This document shows positions 61,278 to 64,000 of a stretch of 64,000 nt of DNA, piece after piece. The notes beneath the pieces were generated by a model, which was not told the DNA's origin, searched no databases, and saw only the letters and a list, made by a program, of their open reading frames with translations. The stretch is from Isoetes taiwanensis (lineage: Eukaryota > Streptophyta > Lycopodiopsida > Isoetales > Isoetaceae). A program made the translations under genes and the position numbers. Positions within the stretch are counted from its first letter, which is position 1. The number at the start of each line of letters is the position of its first letter. The DNA is taken from the NCBI GenBank assembly GCA_021234155.1, contig JAJEKV010000575.1, positions 62,001 through 126,000 of the forward strand, in the 5' to 3' direction.

Positions 61278-61714
61278 GGCGCGCAATGCTACCTGCGTAC
61301 CCACTTGCCCATGAAAAGGCGCAGACTCATTGCCTCCATTCGCATAGGGCACACCATCTTGAATTGGGATCGGCAGATGGATTGTGGAGCCACGCCAGAC
61401 GTAATCCATCGCCGCCAAATGGTAGTCATTGAGGATGAATCTCATACCCTTCAAAGTTGCCAGCATATGATCAAATCCAGACGTGCTATGCTGAGTTGGT
61501 CAAGCCTGGCCAGCCGCTACATGTGACATTGAGCATATGGCTTCGTCTGGTCTTGGTGGATCATACCTTCGAGAGGTTATGGACATGCGAGATCAGCTAT
61601 GTCTTCAAGCACACACTTGACATGTATATATACATTTATCTCATGATGATGTATACTTGTACAGTTTGTGATGATGTATACTTATGGCGTTTGACAAAGA
61701 TTCTTATCGCCACG

Positions 61715-61850
61715 TTTTCCCTCGAGAACCCTTCGGGCCGAGGGTTTTTTTAACCCGGATAGTAATAAGTTTGCTGCGCTCCTTATGGGTCCCATAGGCC
61801 GATTGATCTCAGTGGACGATAAAAATCATTTTTTCTTTCTTTCTTTCTAT
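61715..61850 (+). repeat. Reference 3' terminus of the microsatellite-tailed LINE family
   Basis: A stem-like CCCTCG...CGAGGG with a T-run, then GGGTCCCATAGGCC, TCTCAGTGGACGATAAAA and a (CTTT)n tail. Homologous ends occur at 908, 6,546, 6,640, 29,115, 54,290 and 57,350. Confidence 0.8.
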
Positions 61851-63000
61851 TTTTTTTTTAAATTTGCATATTTAGGTAAATGTATTGACAAGGAAATAAA
61901 ACCTCACATCACATATAACATTTTCTTCCTCCATAATTCTTGTTTTATTCTGTTGTGAAGTCATGGTTTTTAATCTAATATCTAGCATAATAACGTGGGA
62001 CTTTCTTAACATTCTGTAAATTTTTTCCAATGGTTTTACAATGGTTTGGAGGTCATATTGTATGGAGTGTACTAATGCATACATCTAGAGTGCACACTAA
62101 TTTTTCATTTTTTAATTCCACTTTCCTATGATTTGACCCATGTTTCCATGCTTTTTGTGACATCCAATTTCTCCCATGCCATTCCAATGGCCAAGATTGA
62201 CCGTCTCACTTTTAATCTAAGGCTCATAATTTTTTTATTGTCATTTTTCCTCACATCTCGGAAGTCCCATGCAGTGTTGAGCTGTTAGTTTTAGGGTTTC
62301 TCTTGTTTTTCTAAGTTTTGACTTTGCCCTAGTTTTTTGCTTTGGAGATTCACGATGCCATCCAACCTCCTGGTTTTGTGCTTCTAGGTTTTTATCGGAT
62401 GGGCGCTTTTGGGTTCCCATCGCAGATTCTTTACCCATCTTTGTTAGGGGCGGTGAAGCTACTAGACGATGGTTAGGGCACCTTTGCTTCGTAAGTGCAG
62501 GTGATGGACGATTTACAGGTTAATACCCAAGATATTCTTAATACAGATGTACTAAAGTTTCGCATTTTGTTGAGCGTGGGACATACCCGAAGTTTTGAAG
62601 AATTCATGGATTATGCCATCATGAAGTAAGCATTTGTTTGTATTGAGTTTTTTATTCTCACCACACAATACTCTCTTCTCACCCAGGTTTCTCAGTATCT
62701 CTTTTAACCGCGACCGCAAAGAACATAAATCGGTCCATCTCATCGCATCAAAATCAAGATCCTATATGTGGACAACATATATAGCCATAACGAAAGTACA
62801 CTTGCATTAGATGGCACGGTGAGGCTTGCATATTGTGGAGGCCATCTGCAATGCCAAAATCCTTGTTGTGATTACTTTCTTAGTAAAGGGAGCATAATTC
62901 CGTTCAATGGAGGGGCTCTATGAATATCGAGACTGCATGTTGGGCCTATAAATGATGAGCATGGTTCCCGAAGTTTAAGATATAGCAAGGAGTAGCCATA
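61851..63000. other. AT-rich spacer or intron
   Basis: No convincing gene. At 62,083-62,095 it contains ATCTAGAGTGCAC, and the surrounding 60 bp resemble 10,015-10,075. Confidence 0.45.
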
Positions 63001-63005
63001 TTGTA

Positions 63006-64000
63006 TTGCACTCATGTAATGCTACTATATATTATTGTCTTCCAAGGTGTATCTTAGATGCTAGACTTGTTATACACACAAGCATTCACTCCCATCTAAT
63101 TAGGCGTGCACTTTCAAGATTGGAAATTAAGAGAATGAAAAGCATTATTGATAGTACTCCTACTTCAGTTGTGTACATGGCTCCAAGGCAGCTTCAGAAT
63201 AATATTGCCATGGAAGAAATATGTAGAAGCATATTGTTGGAAGTGGATGTTGAAGACATAAACAAAATGACCACTGAATAAGTAGATGTTCTATTGCTAC
63301 GACTGGAACCACTATGCAATCAAAGAAGGTGAGTTTTAAGGTGTGCATTTTCTCCATTGTTGTATACTAGGCTTCCTTTTCTCGTATGTGCTAGGTTGAG
63401 CAAGTGGATTGATGACGCAAGAAAAAGAAATCGCCAATGCCAAGATGAGCTAAGCAGCATATTGTATTTAAAAAGAAGATGTTACAAGTTCTTCCATGGT
63501 TCAAAGTTTCCAGACCAGTTGCATGATGCTCACAATATGAAAGGTGCTATTTCTTTAAGATGTCAAATGTTGGGCTGGTTCTGGCGTGGATTTGGTGAAC
63601 TGAATGCATCCGTCAGGAGATCTGGCAACATCATGGGTGCATTTTAATCATGTTAAGCAAATAAATGGGTGGACAATAATGGCCTGTCATGTATATGATC
63701 CTATGTAAGTATACTTTTTACACCTAATTATAAAATATATTTATTGCACAAAGATATCCATTGTATCTATATTGTTTACTAGGATACGAGGTCTACAAAC
63801 AATTGTTGTATGCAAAATGAAGACGGAGGATGTAGAATCTCAAAAGTTCTGGAGAAAAATGAATAAAGTGCTAAAAAGTAAGGGCTTTTAACCAGCACAA
63901 TTTCATGGATTTATGGCTGATGAGGCCCAGGCAAATTGGAATGCCGTCCGAGAAGTCTTCTTCGGAGGCGAACTGACATTCCATGTAAGTATACGGTATA
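63006..64000 (+). pseudogene. Intron-containing remnant of a MULE-like transposase gene (runs off the window)
   Basis: At least three exon-like pieces: 63,006-63,327 (IKRMKSIIDSTPTSVVYMAP, donor-like AAG|GTGAG at 63,328); 63,390-63,705 (LSKWIDDARKRNRQCQDEL ... LGWFWRGFGELN, then NGWTIMACHVYDP, donor GTAAGTATAC); and from 63,782 (TIVVCKMKTEDVESQKFWRK, then HGFMADEAQANWNAVREVF, donor GTAAGTATAC at 63,985). The pattern 'critical Asp in a GFMAD motif after an E-D/W-x-K segment' recalls MULE/DDE catalytic cores and similar hypothetical plant proteins. A stop after KSKGF and an early TAA make it broken as written. The assignment is tentative. Confidence 0.4.

Larger units (their letters stand above)
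59500..61850 (+). mobile_element. 5'-truncated LINE with RT and C-terminal region (plus strand)
   Basis: Begins in the endonuclease/RT linker (ASLQLYDPQG-like and ANGKAPDLDGM-like pieces). It contains RT fragments (QGCP-like region near 60,340, FYIDQLESWL near 60,372), the open C-terminal part (60,570-61,277) and the conserved 3' end. That end is CCCTCGAGAACCC, CCGAGGGTTTTTTT, GGGTCCCATAGGCC and GGACGATAAAAATC, then a CTTT repeat (61,824-61,850). The 5' boundary is not certain. No target duplication found. Confidence 0.85.

Overview
This window looks like an intergenic, transposon-dominated stretch of a large land-plant nuclear genome. The evidence is a nine-exon plant-type cytochrome P450, plant-style LTR retrotransposons (a chromodomain chromovirus and a Tat-like Ty3/gypsy element), plant LINEs, Helitron ends and long AT-rich intron-like spacers. 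No bacterial, organellar, rRNA, tRNA or CRISPR features were seen. I cannot name the species. A non-angiosperm (fern, lycophyte, gymnosperm) is possible but unproven.

Layout: 0.9-6.0 kb is a nearly full-length APE-type LINE on the minus strand, with tandem ~100-bp units at its 5' end and an (AAGG)n tail. 6.3-11.2 kb holds a truncated LINE 3' end and AT-rich spacer with a few exon-like pieces. 11.25-25.4 kb is a polypurine Helitron-like element (copy A) split by a 12.4-kb chromovirus (11,651-24,034). That chromovirus has ~2.35-kb LTRs, an extra 5' reading region, an internal copy of the LTR promoter segment, gag-pol and a chromodomain. 25.4-32.7 kb is spacer with a degraded LINE, tandem repeats and a third Helitron 3' end. 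32.77-35.32 kb is a CYP707-like P450 on the minus strand. 38.37-49.0 kb is a complete LTR retrotransposon on the minus strand with 2.4-kb LTRs and a perfect ATAAT target duplication. It encodes two RNase H domains, one of them upstream of the reverse transcriptase. 49-56 kb holds degraded exon-like pieces and two LINE fragments. 56.2-59.36 kb is a second polypurine Helitron (copy B), carrying a LINE fragment and an ~870-bp foreign segment. 59.5-61.85 kb is a plus-strand LINE remnant with an open 235-codon C-terminal part. The last kilobase holds intron-containing pieces of a possible MULE-like transposase gene.

Nearly every long coding region is broken by small indels, and LTR pairs differ mainly at CG-containing sites and homopolymers. 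This fits either heavy 5mC decay of silenced elements or systematic long-read base-calling error at methylated sites. The frameshifts should therefore not all be read as biological. The most interesting items are the upstream archaeal-type RNase H of the Tat-like element, the promoter-like palindrome array of the chromovirus, and the pair of polypurine Helitrons that serve as each other's empty sites.
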